Source of the DNA: Diphasiastrum complanatum
Taxonomy: Eukaryota; Streptophyta; Lycopodiopsida; Lycopodiales; Lycopodiaceae
Direction: 5' to 3'
Assembly: GCA_029204225.1 (NCBI GenBank)
Contig: CM055109.1
Location: 42,424,044-42,488,043 of the forward strand
Length of the DNA: 64,000 nucleotides
The notes beneath the pieces are model-generated. The model was not told the origin of the DNA and did no database searches. It saw only the letters and a list, made by a program, of their open reading frames with translations. The position numbers and the translations under genes are program-made. Every line of letters starts with the position of its first letter. The stretch's first letter is position 1. Below are positions 28,701 through 38,505 of this stretch, in pieces.

Positions 28701-31700
28701 ACTGCGACCGTATATATGGAACAGATAAGGTCAATTTTACCTTTGATACTTTGTGAGTCATATGTTTTTGAGGCTTTTGGCTGTTTGTCTCTAGGATTGA
28801 AGGAGCACAACTACTATACACTCAATTCAACTTTGTTCAGCTGATCAAAAAATTTCTAACTGTATAAGATGTGCACGTAAACATAGGTGTCATATCGTAT
28901 CACTTTGCTTCACATAAACCACACAGTGTTAGCTTTACAGCAATGAACGAAAATCAGGAAAGTCTACATACTTATTTGTTTATTAAGCTTGAAAAAATAA
29001 ATCATATAATTTGCCAGAAGTGGCACGTTGCCATGTGGCTTTTTCTGTAAGAAAAAACGTAGATTACATTTGAAGTATTTCTGTAAATCTCCTTCAGCGG
29101 TGATGTTTAGTTAGAGACCTAAATTCTGAAGTTGTAATTTTCAATATAAGCAAATATATAGCAACTTCTCAAGCAGTATGGAGCCCCATATTCAAAGGAT
29201 TCAGTACATAACGTGAACATGCTGCAAGTTCATATCAGATGTGGGATGCTCTTGATGACCTTTCTATGAATTCTCTGTTTTATAAAAGATGCTTTTAGTG
29301 TATGATACGATCCTAGAAAAATTATATTCTTAACCTTTTGAGGTCCCTTTACTTGAGACCATAGTTGCAGCGAATCGCGATTTGCTGGGTCTGCGATTCG
29401 CAAACCGCGATTCTGCAAATCGCGATTCGAACCCAGAATTGTAAAAAAAAATATTTATATATATTTTTTTGGAAAAATAGCTTATGGCTGAAATTTTTAA
29501 GAGAGCACTAGTCAAACCAGCGTTTTGCCTCCCAGTAGTGCAGTAGATAGGGCAGAAACAGATCTTATTTTCAGTAGCTATTTGGTTGTTATTTGCTTTG
29601 GTTCTCAGTAAATGTTAATGCTACAGTTTGGGCTAAATATTGGGCCCTTATCGGCGCGCATTTGGACCCCCATTTTTATCTTAGGGGGGGGTGCAGGGGG
29701 CGGTAGCGCCCCCCCTGCTACTGTCGCCGGGGGGGTCCAGGGGCCCCCCCCGAAGCAAAAAGCGAGGTACAATTGCTCTACAGTTCTCTGTCTCTGTCCC
29801 ACTGGAACCATCTGTGATCGTAACGAACAGGCTAGAGGTTAGTTTTGAATTTTTATCCTTGATAGAACCCAACATGGATTAATGCACCTAAATTGGACCA
29901 TCCTGCACCCGAAACAGTCGGCAAACTACACAGTAATAATGCTCTTAATCAGAGCTTTCATCTGAACCGCGATTCAGACTCGTAATGCATCTATGCTTGA
30001 GACAAAGGCAGGCATACAGGTTGGTATTTGTGGTAAGCTTAGAAACCTGTTTTGACCCTTTTGGCTCGGAACGTACAGTGACTTCCAGAACGTACTGGGT
30101 TGGAACATTTTTTTTATATAATAAAAATAGCACACCTACTGGCCGCGATCTATGGAACGGACAACTATGGATCAGACATCGGTGGCATTATCAAACGGTG
30201 TCTGAAGTGCTGATTGTCCGAAGTGCTGCCATCAGCGAGTGGCAGTATGATCGTATGCTGTTATCTGTTTTTGGGGCTGCTCCTCCATGTATCATTTTAT
30301 TTTGTCACCACTTGATTACTCTATGGACAATATGTACTTTTTGTACCTCAATTTACAACAGTCACCTGATGGGCATAGCCCATATGGAGCACGAAGATCC
30401 AAAATTTTGGAGCCCATGGGCTCCAAGGAGTCCTTGCATGAAGATCGGAGTTCAATGTTGAGTTTCCATTTCCACAACACTTTTATCCAACTCTGCCACT
30501 ATTATATCATTCAATGAAATAAGTGGTTGATCTATAGACAAGCTATTGGAAGATTGGACAATGCTTCATGTTCTTTGTAGTAATAAATCTTTTTTGGGGC
30601 ATGATGTTTGCTTGCACGATGATGAGACATTTGAATACTTACCAGCTGAAGATGCTCCACCATAATCTGCTGGACGGTAATCTGCTGAAAACTGGGTCGG
30701 AACGGGCCCTTTGTTAAATATTCACTTTTGAAAAAAAAAAAAAATTGCCCACATTCTGAAACGGAATGTGTTCCGTTCCGGAGCCCGGGAGAGGCATTTC
30801 TTATTGCTTTTTATGCAAAAAAGGTTGGGAGGAGATGTAGCAACCAAGTCCTTTAGTGTTCTACGAGCATCATATGTATCGTTTATCATGTAACAGTTGT
30901 GTGTTGTGAATAAAATGTTCTATGAAACCTTTGCATGTAAAAAATATATGTGCCACTCGAAGTATGGAAGAAATATGAGACATAACTTTGGCATTAATGA
31001 AAGAATGTGTAGTACGTGTCACAAACTTGTCTCTCCAAGCTCGTGAAATCAAAAGGTCGGTGTGTAGAATGAACCTCCCACCAACTGTTGGCACCCCCTC
31101 TACGAGTCCTGCTATTCTTGTCACTTGCCTCATTGCATCCAACGGTGGGTGATCAATCCACCTGGCATGCATGTTTGTGACCTATGAATATTGAATGACT
31201 CATAGGGTGCCCCTACATGCCTCGTCATTGATCTGTGACCACCAACTTGGTTGCCCCGACTAATTGCCAGCTGCTTCTTGTCACTGATGGTTAGGATCTC
31301 GACGATCACAATTCACTGCTTCTTTGACAACTTGCTAAACGGTCACACCAGGTCATTGATGTGATGCATCGGTCTAAGCTAGGGACAAATGCCCACTTTG
31401 ATTACTGGATTAGGCCTTCTTTGGTAACAGGCCATGCCGAAGTTGTGCTAGAATTAGACTTGACTCTAACAAAACTTTCCTCTCGCAAGCATTGGTCCTC
31501 GATGACAAACTCTGGGTAAGACTTTGCAAACTTTGTTGCATCTCCCAGGTAGTAGCTAACAATGGATGCGCTTTCCAAATCACTAGATACTCTTCGAGGA
31601 GATGATTCCGCAGTTGTTGCTCTAGCACTCTTTTTGTTCCATAATCTGTAGTGTCTTTGTCTTCTAAATCTTCTACCGAGTTATCATCATCGTGCAAACA

Positions 31701-34700
31701 TCGCTTGAGTTTGCTAACATGAAACATTGGATGCACCTTGCATCCCAAGGGTAGTTGTAGCTTGTAAGCTACCTAGCTAACGTTCTTAACAATTAGCCAT
31801 GGTCCACACTACCTAAGAGATATCTGGGCACACTCTCCTATACATAGCACCTTTGACTTGGAATGTGCTAGTAAATACACCCAATCTCTAGTCTCAAATT
31901 TCCGACAGGTACGATTCTCATGAGCATAACTTTTTGCCCTAGCCATTACATTAGACAGACTAGCACGTGCCATCTCTAGCTTCTGCTGCATTTGGGTCAA
32001 AAACTCCACAATGCTAGGCACCTTATGCATAATTCCTATGGTCGCTGGGCTAATTGCCCTACAACCATAGTTGAGCTCAAAAGTGCTCAATCTAGTGGAC
32101 GGATATCTCCTATCGTTATACGCAAACTCTACTAAAGGTAAACGCTTTACCCAGTTTGTTTGCATATCACTAACATAGCACTAAGAATGTCTTCCAAGAT
32201 TTGATTAACCCTCTATGTCTGGCCAGTTGTCTAAGGATGCTCAGTACTACTACTCATCTGCAATTGTGTTCCCAGCTTGGTGAACTTCTAGCACCTCTAT
32301 CTAGAAGCTTTCTGTAAACTTGGGATTCCTGTCAGACACAATAGACTTTGGGAGTCCATGCAATCTAACCACAGTTTAGATAAACAACTCGGCTACTTGC
32401 GAGGTTGTGACCTTCTTGGTCGATGCGATGAAATGGGCCATCTTTACCTATCTATCATTACCATAGTGGAGGGGGTCCTAGGTAGACCAACAATGAAATC
32501 TATAGAGATGCTTTCCCATGTTGAGGGTATGTCAAGTGGATGTATCAAGCTCGGAGGATTTGTTGTCTCGGCCTTGTTCGCCTGACAAGTCGTGCAACAC
32601 TAGACGTACTCCCTTACGTCTTGCTCGAGTTGTGGCTAGAAATAATGCCTTCTTACAAGCTCACTCTTCTTGTTAATACCAGGGCGCCCTGTGTAGGAAC
32701 TATCATGGCATTCACGAAGTATCTGACGAGAACCTTCATGTCTGGCATGATCACCTTTTCATTTCTGAACAACATACCTTCCTTCACAATATATGTTACT
32801 ACGAAAGCGACATACGTAGCTGAAACTTCCTTTTGGTCGACTATTTTGCATGCGTCAAGCCACACACGCTGGCAATGTGGGTCCTTTTGCTGAGCTCTCT
32901 TGATCTCCTCCATGAGATCATTGTCAACTATAGTAAAGCTTATCTAATGTAGTATTTGCAATAGTGCATCAACAAACACATTTTCTTTCTCTCTAAACCA
33001 CTTGATATGGTATCTCATTGCTGTAAGAATGAATGTACTTGCTTTGTGAGCCACCAAGGATCAATATTAGCCCCCGTCAAATTCTGCTCAAATTTCCCTG
33101 GCTGAAAAGCATGTGTATGGCTTTGTTTAAGCAATTTTTCATAGATTCGCAATTCTTTGGTGAACAGATCACAATTTTGATTTGAACCAGTTTGAACCGA
33201 TTCAAATAAAAATACTGAACATATAGGATTTAGGAAAATTTCAACTTTCAAAATTATTTGTATTCTACAATAGAGATATACTACAGTTACACATGCTGAC
33301 TTCAAGCTGAGGCCTGAATAGCCTTTGATCTATCATCGTACTACTAACTCTATCATGTAGATAGGTGACAGTTGTCTGTACATGATCATTGAATATCTTA
33401 GATTATTTTTGAACCCTAAAATGGATTCTCCAACCCAAAAGTTGGGGTCGTATCTGACTCAATCTGAATCAGTGAACTGGTTGATTCAAACCTGCTACTA
33501 ATGTATCTGACTCAATCTGAATCAGTGAACTGGTTGATTCAAACCTGCTACTAATGATGTTGCTAAGCTCTTCTTTAGAGTCAAGCTGCTCTCTAGTATT
33601 TACCATAGTTCCATAGAGTGCTCGCTTATAGAGTTGTGCAAGCAATATTAAAAATCTTAACCTGTAAATGTCAGCCAAAAAGGTTGGACACTGGCAACGT
33701 CGTAAAGGATAGTGGGCCCAATGAAAAGGCAAAAGAAGTGTCATGCTAATGTGCTGAAAACTAGTGTCAAGGTTTTGGTTTGGGACTACCACCATCAGGT
33801 AGAAAATCTGGTCACAGGTTAACAATAGTAGCCCCAAATATGTGCTGATTCTAGTTCGGGACCATTACCCAAATTCAACACAAAATCAACTGATGACAAT
33901 CAAAAGCAGCTGCAAATACGTGGTACTGATTGTAGTTAGGGAGAATGCAGCATAAACTTGACTTAGATGGCCAAATGCAGCTCCAAATGTGTACCAATGC
34001 TGGCTAGGATCAAATAACATCGTATAAATGGACCCAATATAATTATGCAGTAACCTTGGGGTTCCAAATCTATAAGCGGTACTTTGGGGGACCAAATGTA
34101 TAAACAATTCCCCAAGAATATCAATGAATGTTCTAATTAGTAATTACATGTACAAAACCACCTTGGCAGTCGTTAAACAGAGATGTTCAACAACACCATT
34201 TTGGTGTCTCTTACTATTATTTAAACATGGCAATGTATAGTTATTCCTATCCACAGTTTTATGTTGTACCTATGATTCTTGGAAGTTGACCTTAAGATGT
34301 TTCTATGTGATTGATGTTTTTCAGGGTTATCGGTATCAGAAGGAATTCCTATTGAAGGTATACATTCTCTGCACCAGATGAGCATTGTCTTCTATTTGAT
34401 CTTGATGCCAGCTGCTTGTTTTCATTTTGTTGAGCCACGTGCTTATTTCATTATCAATTGATATGGGGAATTATGCCCACCATCCTAGCTTATTGTGTTA
34501 TCATGAACTTACCTGATCAGATTCACTTTGTAGTCAAGCTAGATCTTGCATCCTTCATTTTCTTGTAGTATGTTCTTTCATCCTTGACACAAGTTGTGGT
34601 TTTGAACTGGGCGATTCTACAGACACGACAGGCTAAGCAGTGTGTGGAAAGTTTCAGCCAACCTCAGCTATTTACAGAGATCTCTCAAAAATCTATGGAG

Positions 34701-34718
34701 GACAAGAAATTTTTTTAG
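13437..34718 (+). CDS. SMO1: Sterol C4-methyl oxidase, SMO1 type (five exons, 309 aa)
   Basis: Catalyses the iron- and oxygen-dependent removal of a C4 methyl group of plant sterol precursors in the ER membrane; the SMO1 class acts on 4,4-dimethyl sterols. Exons 13437-13766, 20537-20859, 28582-28729, 34325-34357 and 34623-34718 join in frame with GT-AG introns. The fatty-acid-hydroxylase histidine boxes are intact: H145xxxH149, H158xxHH162 and H238xxHH242. Hydrophobic segments lie near residues 39-62 and 89-106. The ATG at 13437 ([16 protein letters not shown]) aligns with the start of known plant SMO1; the ATG at 13440 would serve equally well. The last exon gives a tail ending KKFF, a KKXX ER-retrieval signal as expected for this family. 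Length is close to the usual 300 or so. Exons 1-4 are highly secure; exon 5 is predicted. If the intron after exon 4 were not spliced, the protein would end a few residues later instead. Confidence 0.93.
15068..15850 (-). pseudogene. Ty3/gypsy gag remnant with zinc knuckle
   Basis: Minus-strand fragments in order are: [18 protein letters not shown] (capsid start), [14 protein letters not shown] then [23 protein letters not shown], a Lys/Gly/Gln-rich basic spacer, and the knuckle [13 protein letters not shown] near 15130-15170. Frames shift at least twice and stops interrupt. The primer site at 16565-16578 lies upstream in the same orientation, as expected for an LTR element. RT and integrase of this element are not seen next to it. 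Confidence 0.8.
16565..16578 (-). other. Degenerate tRNA-iMet primer binding site
   Basis: The minus strand reads TTTGATATTAGAGC, close to the plant Met-initiator primer site TGGTATCAGAGC. It stands about 700 bases before the gag remnant; the 5' LTR would lie above about 16590, but its ends are not clear. Confidence 0.5.
17215..17590 (-). pseudogene. Ty1/copia RNase H domain remnant
   Basis: The minus strand reads [20 protein letters not shown], then [24 protein letters not shown] and [13 protein letters not shown], the ordered motifs of copia RNase H. Stops replace a few codons. The RT that should precede it is missing; only about 400 bases, partly occupied by an insertion, separate it from the integrase piece. 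Confidence 0.85.
17853..17972 (-). mobile_element. tRNA-like (SINE-like) 84 bp insertion with 18 bp target duplication
   Basis: The perfect 18 bp direct repeat ttattctcattaaaaatg (17853-17870 and 17955-17972) brackets 84 bp. On the minus strand the insert has TGGTTTAGTTGG, a full match to the pol III A-box consensus TRGYNNARNNGG, and AGTTCAAACCC, close to a B-box. CCAAGGG and CCCTTGG near its ends can pair as an acceptor-like stem, and CCAAA/TTTGG forms a central hairpin. The T-stem is imperfect, so it is not a working tRNA. The insertion lies inside copia debris. Confidence 0.65.
17996..18613 (-). pseudogene. Ty1/copia integrase remnant
   Basis: The minus-strand order is: [20 protein letters not shown] (core start, with the first catalytic Asp region), [27 protein letters not shown], then [29 protein letters not shown] and the GYFDRE...KAYRLY C-terminal part. 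Stops and a frame change occur near 18300. A 27 bp in-frame duplication at 18029-18082 repeats HFVGYFDRE. Upstream it is fused directly to Ty3-type RT sequence. Confidence 0.85.
18029..18082 (-). repeat. 27 bp perfect tandem duplication inside copia integrase
   Basis: Units 18029-18055 and 18056-18082 are identical and keep the reading frame, repeating nine residues. Confidence 0.95.
18614..18910 (-). pseudogene. Ty3/gypsy reverse transcriptase N-terminal fragment
   Basis: The minus strand reads [20 protein letters not shown] and TIKHRHPMS, then after a short break [20 protein letters not shown]. These are RT blocks 1 and 2 of Ty3 elements; the first catalytic Asp of the FSKIDL motif is Asn here. 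At about 18613 the same open frame switches to Ty1/copia integrase. Confidence 0.85.
19311..20182 (-). pseudogene. Unidentified coding remnant, possibly Helitron N-terminal region
   Basis: Two nearly continuous minus-strand segments are present, 20182-19976 and 19958-19311, with a frameshift between them and one stop at 19668. The first has Lys/Asp-rich sequence and a CSSCGA pair. The second reads [18 protein letters not shown], then IVCFDINL and [20 protein letters not shown]. The order of a cysteine pair, a P-x-EL-x-xL segment and an F-x-x-D segment resembles the part before the Rep domain in Helitrons. This is a weak motif-order guess; no Rep or helicase was found. Confidence 0.3.
20537..20859 (+). 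CDS. SMO1: SMO1 exon 2 (residues 111-218, two histidine boxes)
   Basis: Begins [16 protein letters not shown] after acceptor GTACAG. It contains H145RWLH149 and H158YVHH162 and ends ETHSG, with phase 2 and donor GTAAAT. Confidence 0.96.
22126..24433 (-). mobile_element. LINE remnant A (5'-truncated, reverse transcriptase and 3' end)
   Basis: On the minus strand the ordered RT blocks are: [18 protein letters not shown] (about 24345-24400), [13 protein letters not shown] (about 24255-24290), [20 protein letters not shown] (about 24050-24115) and [16 protein letters not shown] (about 23944-23990). The YADD catalytic motif is YAND, so the enzyme is dead; stops also occur. The 3' end at 22126-22200 carries the shared terminal stem-loop and ends in a T-rich/CTCTC tail (plus strand GAGAGAAAAAAAAAA). 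The 5' end stops abruptly inside RT at 24433, against the tail of LINE B. Confidence 0.8.
24670..25535 (-). pseudogene. LINE ORF1-like protein remnant
   Basis: A Ser/Pro-rich N-terminus ([11 protein letters not shown]) is followed, after a frameshift near 25325, by an amphipathic, coiled-coil-like stretch ([18 protein letters not shown]). After one stop it continues with [12 protein letters not shown] and a nucleic-acid-binding-like domain: [43 protein letters not shown] and [16 protein letters not shown]. This order is typical of plant LINE ORF1, an RNA-binding chaperone. One stop and one frameshift make it a pseudogene, though fairly young. Confidence 0.7.
25717..25783 (+). repeat. (AG)33 microsatellite
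   Basis: Uninterrupted AG array at the 5' side of LINE B. Confidence 0.97.
26367..26457 (+). repeat. 49 bp tandem duplication
   Basis: ACCTTTTTTTGGCTTTAAAA starts both units, at 26367 and 26416; the 42-base cores differ at about three positions. Confidence 0.9.
28582..28729 (+). CDS. SMO1: SMO1 exon 3 (residues 219-267, third histidine box)
   Basis: [20 protein letters not shown] leads into DYHH, completing H238xxHH242; it ends IYGTDK with donor GTCAAT in phase 0. The first base completes the Gly codon split across intron 2. Confidence 0.96.
29370..29985. mobile_element. Possible DNA transposon fragment with CGCGATTC repeats and GC hairpins
   Basis: CGCGATT palindromic motifs cluster at 29370-29425 and recur at about 29967, bracketing a block unlike its AT-rich surroundings. 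Inside are two consecutive strong GC hairpins, at 29693-29718 (loop GTAG) and 29728-29752. No transposase is seen and the terminal repeats are only suggested. Confidence 0.35.
31410..32913 (-). pseudogene. Ty3/gypsy chromovirus integrase with chromodomain, dead
   Basis: Minus-strand order: [17 protein letters not shown]; zinc-binding part LVRRHYF...[13 protein letters not shown]; core [20 protein letters not shown] (first Asp); [15 protein letters not shown] (second Asp); [51 protein letters not shown]; and a chromodomain-like [18 protein letters not shown]. The codon of the third catalytic residue, Glu, is TAG (32213-32215), and many other stops occur. The chromodomain places it among chromoviruses. 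RT is not present upstream. Confidence 0.88.
33451..33556 (+). repeat. 53 bp perfect tandem duplication
   Basis: 33451-33503 and 33504-33556 are identical, beginning TATCTGACTCAATCTGAATC. Confidence 0.95.
34325..34357 (+). CDS. SMO1: SMO1 exon 4 (11 residues)
   Basis: [11 protein letters not shown] follows IYGTDK as in other plant SMO1 proteins; acceptor TTTTTCAG and donor GTATAC, phase 0. Confidence 0.9.
34623..34718 (+). CDS. SMO1: SMO1 exon 5, predicted terminal exon (31 residues)
   Basis: Preceded by acceptor GCGATTCTACAG. Reads [15 protein letters not shown]...SMEDKKFF and a stop. It is basic, in phase and ends in a KKXX motif, as expected for an ER enzyme; the C-terminus is poorly conserved in the family, so cDNA evidence would decide. 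The short intron 34358-34622 is 265 bp. Confidence 0.6.
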   Translation, partial: TRQAKQCVESFSQPQLFTEISQKSMEDKKFF

Positions 34719-35769
34719 TGCATTACGGTGCCTCTTATGTGATTCAACTTTTATATCTTCTAGCACTCTGCTGCCATTCTTCAAAGCTGATGAAATATAA
34801 GTCACTCTTTGACAAAGCCATAGTTAGACTTTATATAGTCTGTCCTGTACCTTCTAGTTGGAAATCTATGTACTGTAAATCAAAAGATGTATATTTACTC
34901 TACATGATCTTTACAAATTGCCAAGATTTGCACTCCCAATAACAGTGAGCTTACATAATGTTGCTTAGAGCATTTGCAGACTTCTGCAATGCTTTTAGAT
35001 TTCAGTATCAAGATTAAGTTATATGGAAACGCAGTGGCATGGTTTATTGTTTCTCCACACAGGTTTGGTTCTTGTTGAAGGGCAACCTTGTTAATTATTC
35101 CTCTTCGGACTACTTCAACATCAAAGTTATGCAAACAGCATCATTTTGGGCCAAGATTTCAAGTTTCTGTATGGAATCCAGGGAACTGACTTATTGCATG
35201 CCTCATTACAAAGATTCGAATCACAATAAGAGCTTAATCTGTGCAAATATTTTTCTTGAAGTTAATCTACCGAGACAAAATATTGCAAAATACAAGGGGG
35301 AAGAGTTGAGGTGCTAGGCGATGGGCACTTTCCACAGCTAGTTTTTGTGAAAATTTTAGGTGTAACAATCCCTGCAGTGGAATTTCCTGCTAGAGTGGTC
35401 AACTACTAGAGCTCTAGTCTATTACACCCAGCAAATTAACTCCTGCAATTTTCCGGCCCAAAGTTTGAGCTATCCAACCTTGATTTGTGCCTAAAGGGTA
35501 TTGTGCCTTATTTTTACTTTTGAGTTGGCGGCATCATCGTGCCAGTACCTCAAGTGCTTTAAGATCTGTCTTTTTGTCTCGGGCTTGCCATATGTTGTAG
35601 GCGCCTCAAAGGCAACATTTTAGTTCCTGGTTGGGTGCGCTTGCTCCATGAGGATGTAGTTGCTTCAACATATGGCCTAGCATTGTCAGATCTCATAGTG
35701 CTCTAGTTGTAATTCCCAATATAATCAATTAAAAATTGTGAAGAGAAATTAGGGATATGGTTGTTAAAC

Positions 35770-35773
<4 letters not shown>
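34719..35773. other. SMO1 3' flank, no further gene
   Basis: 3' untranslated and downstream sequence. An open stretch after an acceptor-like CCACACAG at about 35061 was considered as an alternative last exon but does not resemble SMO tails. Confidence 0.5.

Positions 35774-35826
<53 letters not shown>
35774..35826 (+). repeat. (AG)26 array, tail of LINE C
   Basis: 53 bases of AG dinucleotide abut the 3' terminal sequence of the minus-strand LINE. Confidence 0.97.
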
Positions 35827-35830
<4 letters not shown>

Positions 35831-37470
35831 TCAATGTTGTTTGATGCCAAAATGCATATAAGATGTAGTAGTACTTGTCAACTGTGAAAGAAATGCAATT
35901 GAAAGAGCATATGAATGTCTTCGAATGAAAAAAAAAAAGAAATGCATAGAGTTTAAAGCTGATATAGAGAAAATAACAGCTTTATATACTTACCATATGG
36001 TGCAAAGACCATGTATTGCAATGATGATATGTGCTCTCAATTGAGATGACTAAAGAAAGATGGGCTCTTGAAGATGTCATGGTAGGAGGGGCCTATGTAG
36101 TAGAAGATCATTGATGACAACTATGTGTCTGACTCTTACTATAACGATCGCCAAGTGAAGATCTTCAAGAATCCTGTCACATGCAAACCAAAAGGACACC
36201 TGTGGCTCATGCTGTGACTCTAAATTCGTCTATGTTTTCGAAAAGAAAGCTATGATTTGAGGTTGTCTCTCGATGGTTTGATTAATCATATTGGCACAAA
36301 TATCTTCACAACAAGGGGGAGATCTTGATTATGAAGCTGCATCGAAGAAGTGATTGCCATTTGTGAATATATGTCAGTAGGAAGCGTCAAAGCTCTCTAG
36401 ATATTTACTATAAGCCGAAAGAGGGCATCAACCCATATTGGACGAACTTCAAATTTGACAACGATAATGTAATATGGAACTAAGAGCTTTTGGCCCATAT
36501 CATCCAAGAAAGCATAGGAGTATGTGGCTAAGATATATTAGCCTAGTAAGAGGAAGTAAGGTCTGTGAACCAAGCCTCAGTTGCGTATAGTGCTATAGGA
36601 GCATTACCATAGCATGAAAGAGATGACACTCACAAAGAGCATCATGGATGTATCTTTAGAAGTTGAATCTTGCTAATTAGACAAAGTAGGCATGATCCTT
36701 TCCAAATCGAGATGAAATTGGATATCTCATACTAGAAATATGATCGTTGAATAACACACCCAAATAGATATAGGATGAAACCACTTCCAAAGGTTGGCCA
36801 TCAAAGATAAACTTTCATCTCTACACAAAAGCCCTAGAAGTGTTGAAGAGCATAACTTCGGTCTTTGAAATATTCACTTGCAATTCTAGCTAGTATAAAA
36901 AACATGTAGACTATCAATATGTCACTGTACCCCTCTCTAGTCAGTGAGACTAGCGCCACATTATCAATATATAGCAGTATAGCAATCAATATATCTCCAA
37001 GACTACAGCCCAAATCTTTGACACGGCCAACAACCTCTTCAAGCTCATGAATATATATACCAAAGAGAGTAGGTGAAAAGGAGCATGCTCGTTTCACCCT
37101 AGTGGTACTTCATACTGGACTTGAAACTCTTGATTCACTCTTGAAACAATCCTAGACTCTATCATAAAGTGCCATCATTGCCAATATCGAAACTATAGAA
37201 AAGTCGAAGTCATATAACCTTTGAATAAGCAAGGGCCATGGAATCAAGTTGATTTCTAAAATTCACACTACAAAAATATACTCTGATGTGTGACTGGCTT
37301 TCTCAATAAGGAATCTAGTGTGTTGATGTCATCAGTGGTGTAGTGTGTGTTGAAAACAACTTGACCCACATCATATAGTCTCTCGGTCTCTACCTTTGTA
37401 CGCATTGCATATTAAAGGATAGTACCATAAAGGTTCGCAATGACATGTCATATGATAGTTATCAAGCACC
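35774..37470 (-). mobile_element. LINE remnant C (RT and 3' tail)
   Basis: Minus-strand RT pieces: degenerate equivalents of the LINE A palm start (FNTHYTTDDINTL-like), then 37097-36834 reading KRACSFSPTLFGIYIHELEE and ILLYIDNVALVSLTREGYSD. The catalytic YADD is YIDN. The 3' end lies at 35774-35880, with the family stem-loop and a (CT)26 tail (plus strand AG array 35774-35826). Confidence 0.75.
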
Positions 37471-37639
37471 ACTCTTGTGGGTGGGATGGTAATATTAGTG
37501 CATCATCAGGAGAGAGAGAAATCAGTAATGACAATGTGGTTAAGGAGACTGGCAAGAATGCATGCGAGTGTATTATACGCATGGATAAAAAGCTCAAATT
37601 CCAAACAGTCAATCAATCGAGATTGTTTTTCTTATCTTC

Positions 37640-38505
37640 TTAATGGATGCAAAGACCAACTCTTTCAGTTTCAACAAATTTTTGCCTCTATTCTCTCCCC
37701 TCATCAGTTTGGCGTCTCTACTCCTGGCGGCTATGAAGCTGCATTCATGGTTTGCGTGCCACACTTGATCTCCATCCTGGCTGGGTTGTTCTCCAAGTGG
37801 ACGTTTCCAATGCTTTTAACTCTATTTCTAGAGTTGCGATCTTTCGGGAGTTGTGACTGGCTGGTGGTGAGTTGGCTTAGCTTATTCCATTTGTGCGATT
37901 GTTCTATGCTACTGAGACTCCCCTCTTTTACCGTCACCATGTGCGCTTTGGGAATCTTTCTACTATCCAGTCTGCAGCATGTACTCGTCAAGGCGATCCT
38001 TTGGGTGGTCCTCTTTTCGCTTTGGCTCATTTTCGTGCCCTTCGAGTTTCTGTAGAGGCCTTTCCCTCCTGCTTATTTCCTTCAGTTGCTGATGACACTC
38101 ATATTGTTGGTCCTGCTCCTACGATGCTCCATGCCTTTCATCATTTCTCTGAGCAGCTCGCTTCTCTTGGTTTGTCTATTCAACCTCGCAAGTGTTCAGT
38201 GTAGTCTCCAGCAGATCTTCCCTCGGACTTTGTTCCTTCTCAAGGCTTCCTTGCTCCTTCAGATGGCATTCGCATTTTGGGTGTTCCTTTTGGTTTTGCT
38301 TTCTTCAGCTTTGTTTTTCTTGGTGAGGCTCTCTAGGAGGATGTTGCTCATTCAGATCTGCTTCCCCGGTTGGGCGACACTCAGGTCGCGTTTGGTATCT
38401 TGACGTCTTGCTTTATCCAGCACTCTTCTTATCTGCTGTGGACTTTCCCTCCTACTCAGGAGCGTCAGTTGTTATCCATCTCCAAAAGAAACTTTACTAC
38501 TTAAC
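37640..38505 (+). mobile_element. LINE remnant D, a different non-LTR RT family
   Basis: Reads FQQIFASILSPHQFGVSTPG, then after a frameshift HPGWVVLQVDVSNAFNSISR, CTRQGDPLGGPLFALAHFRA and LFPSVADDTHIVGPA, followed by LASLGLSIQPRKCSV, a stop, and further thumb-like sequence to about 38500. The ADD catalytic pair is intact but the frame is broken at least twice. It is opposite in orientation to LINE C and belongs to a clearly different RT lineage. Confidence 0.85.

Larger units (their letters stand above)
28730..34324 (+). other. SMO1: SMO1 intron 3 (5595 bp)
   Basis: Donor GTCAAT and acceptor TTTTTCAG. Contains the GC-hairpin region (29370-29985), a chromovirus integrase remnant (31410-32913) and a 53 bp tandem duplication (33451-33556). 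The rest is unrecognised. Confidence 0.85.

Noticed and set aside
28274-28810. 178-codon open frame on the minus strand
   Set aside because: It overlaps SMO1 exon 3 in antisense and has no domain; a shadow.
35039-35317. Open frame after an acceptor-like CCACACAG as an alternative SMO1 last exon
   Set aside because: The translation does not resemble SMO C-termini; the exon at 34623 is nearer, in phase and ends in KKFF.
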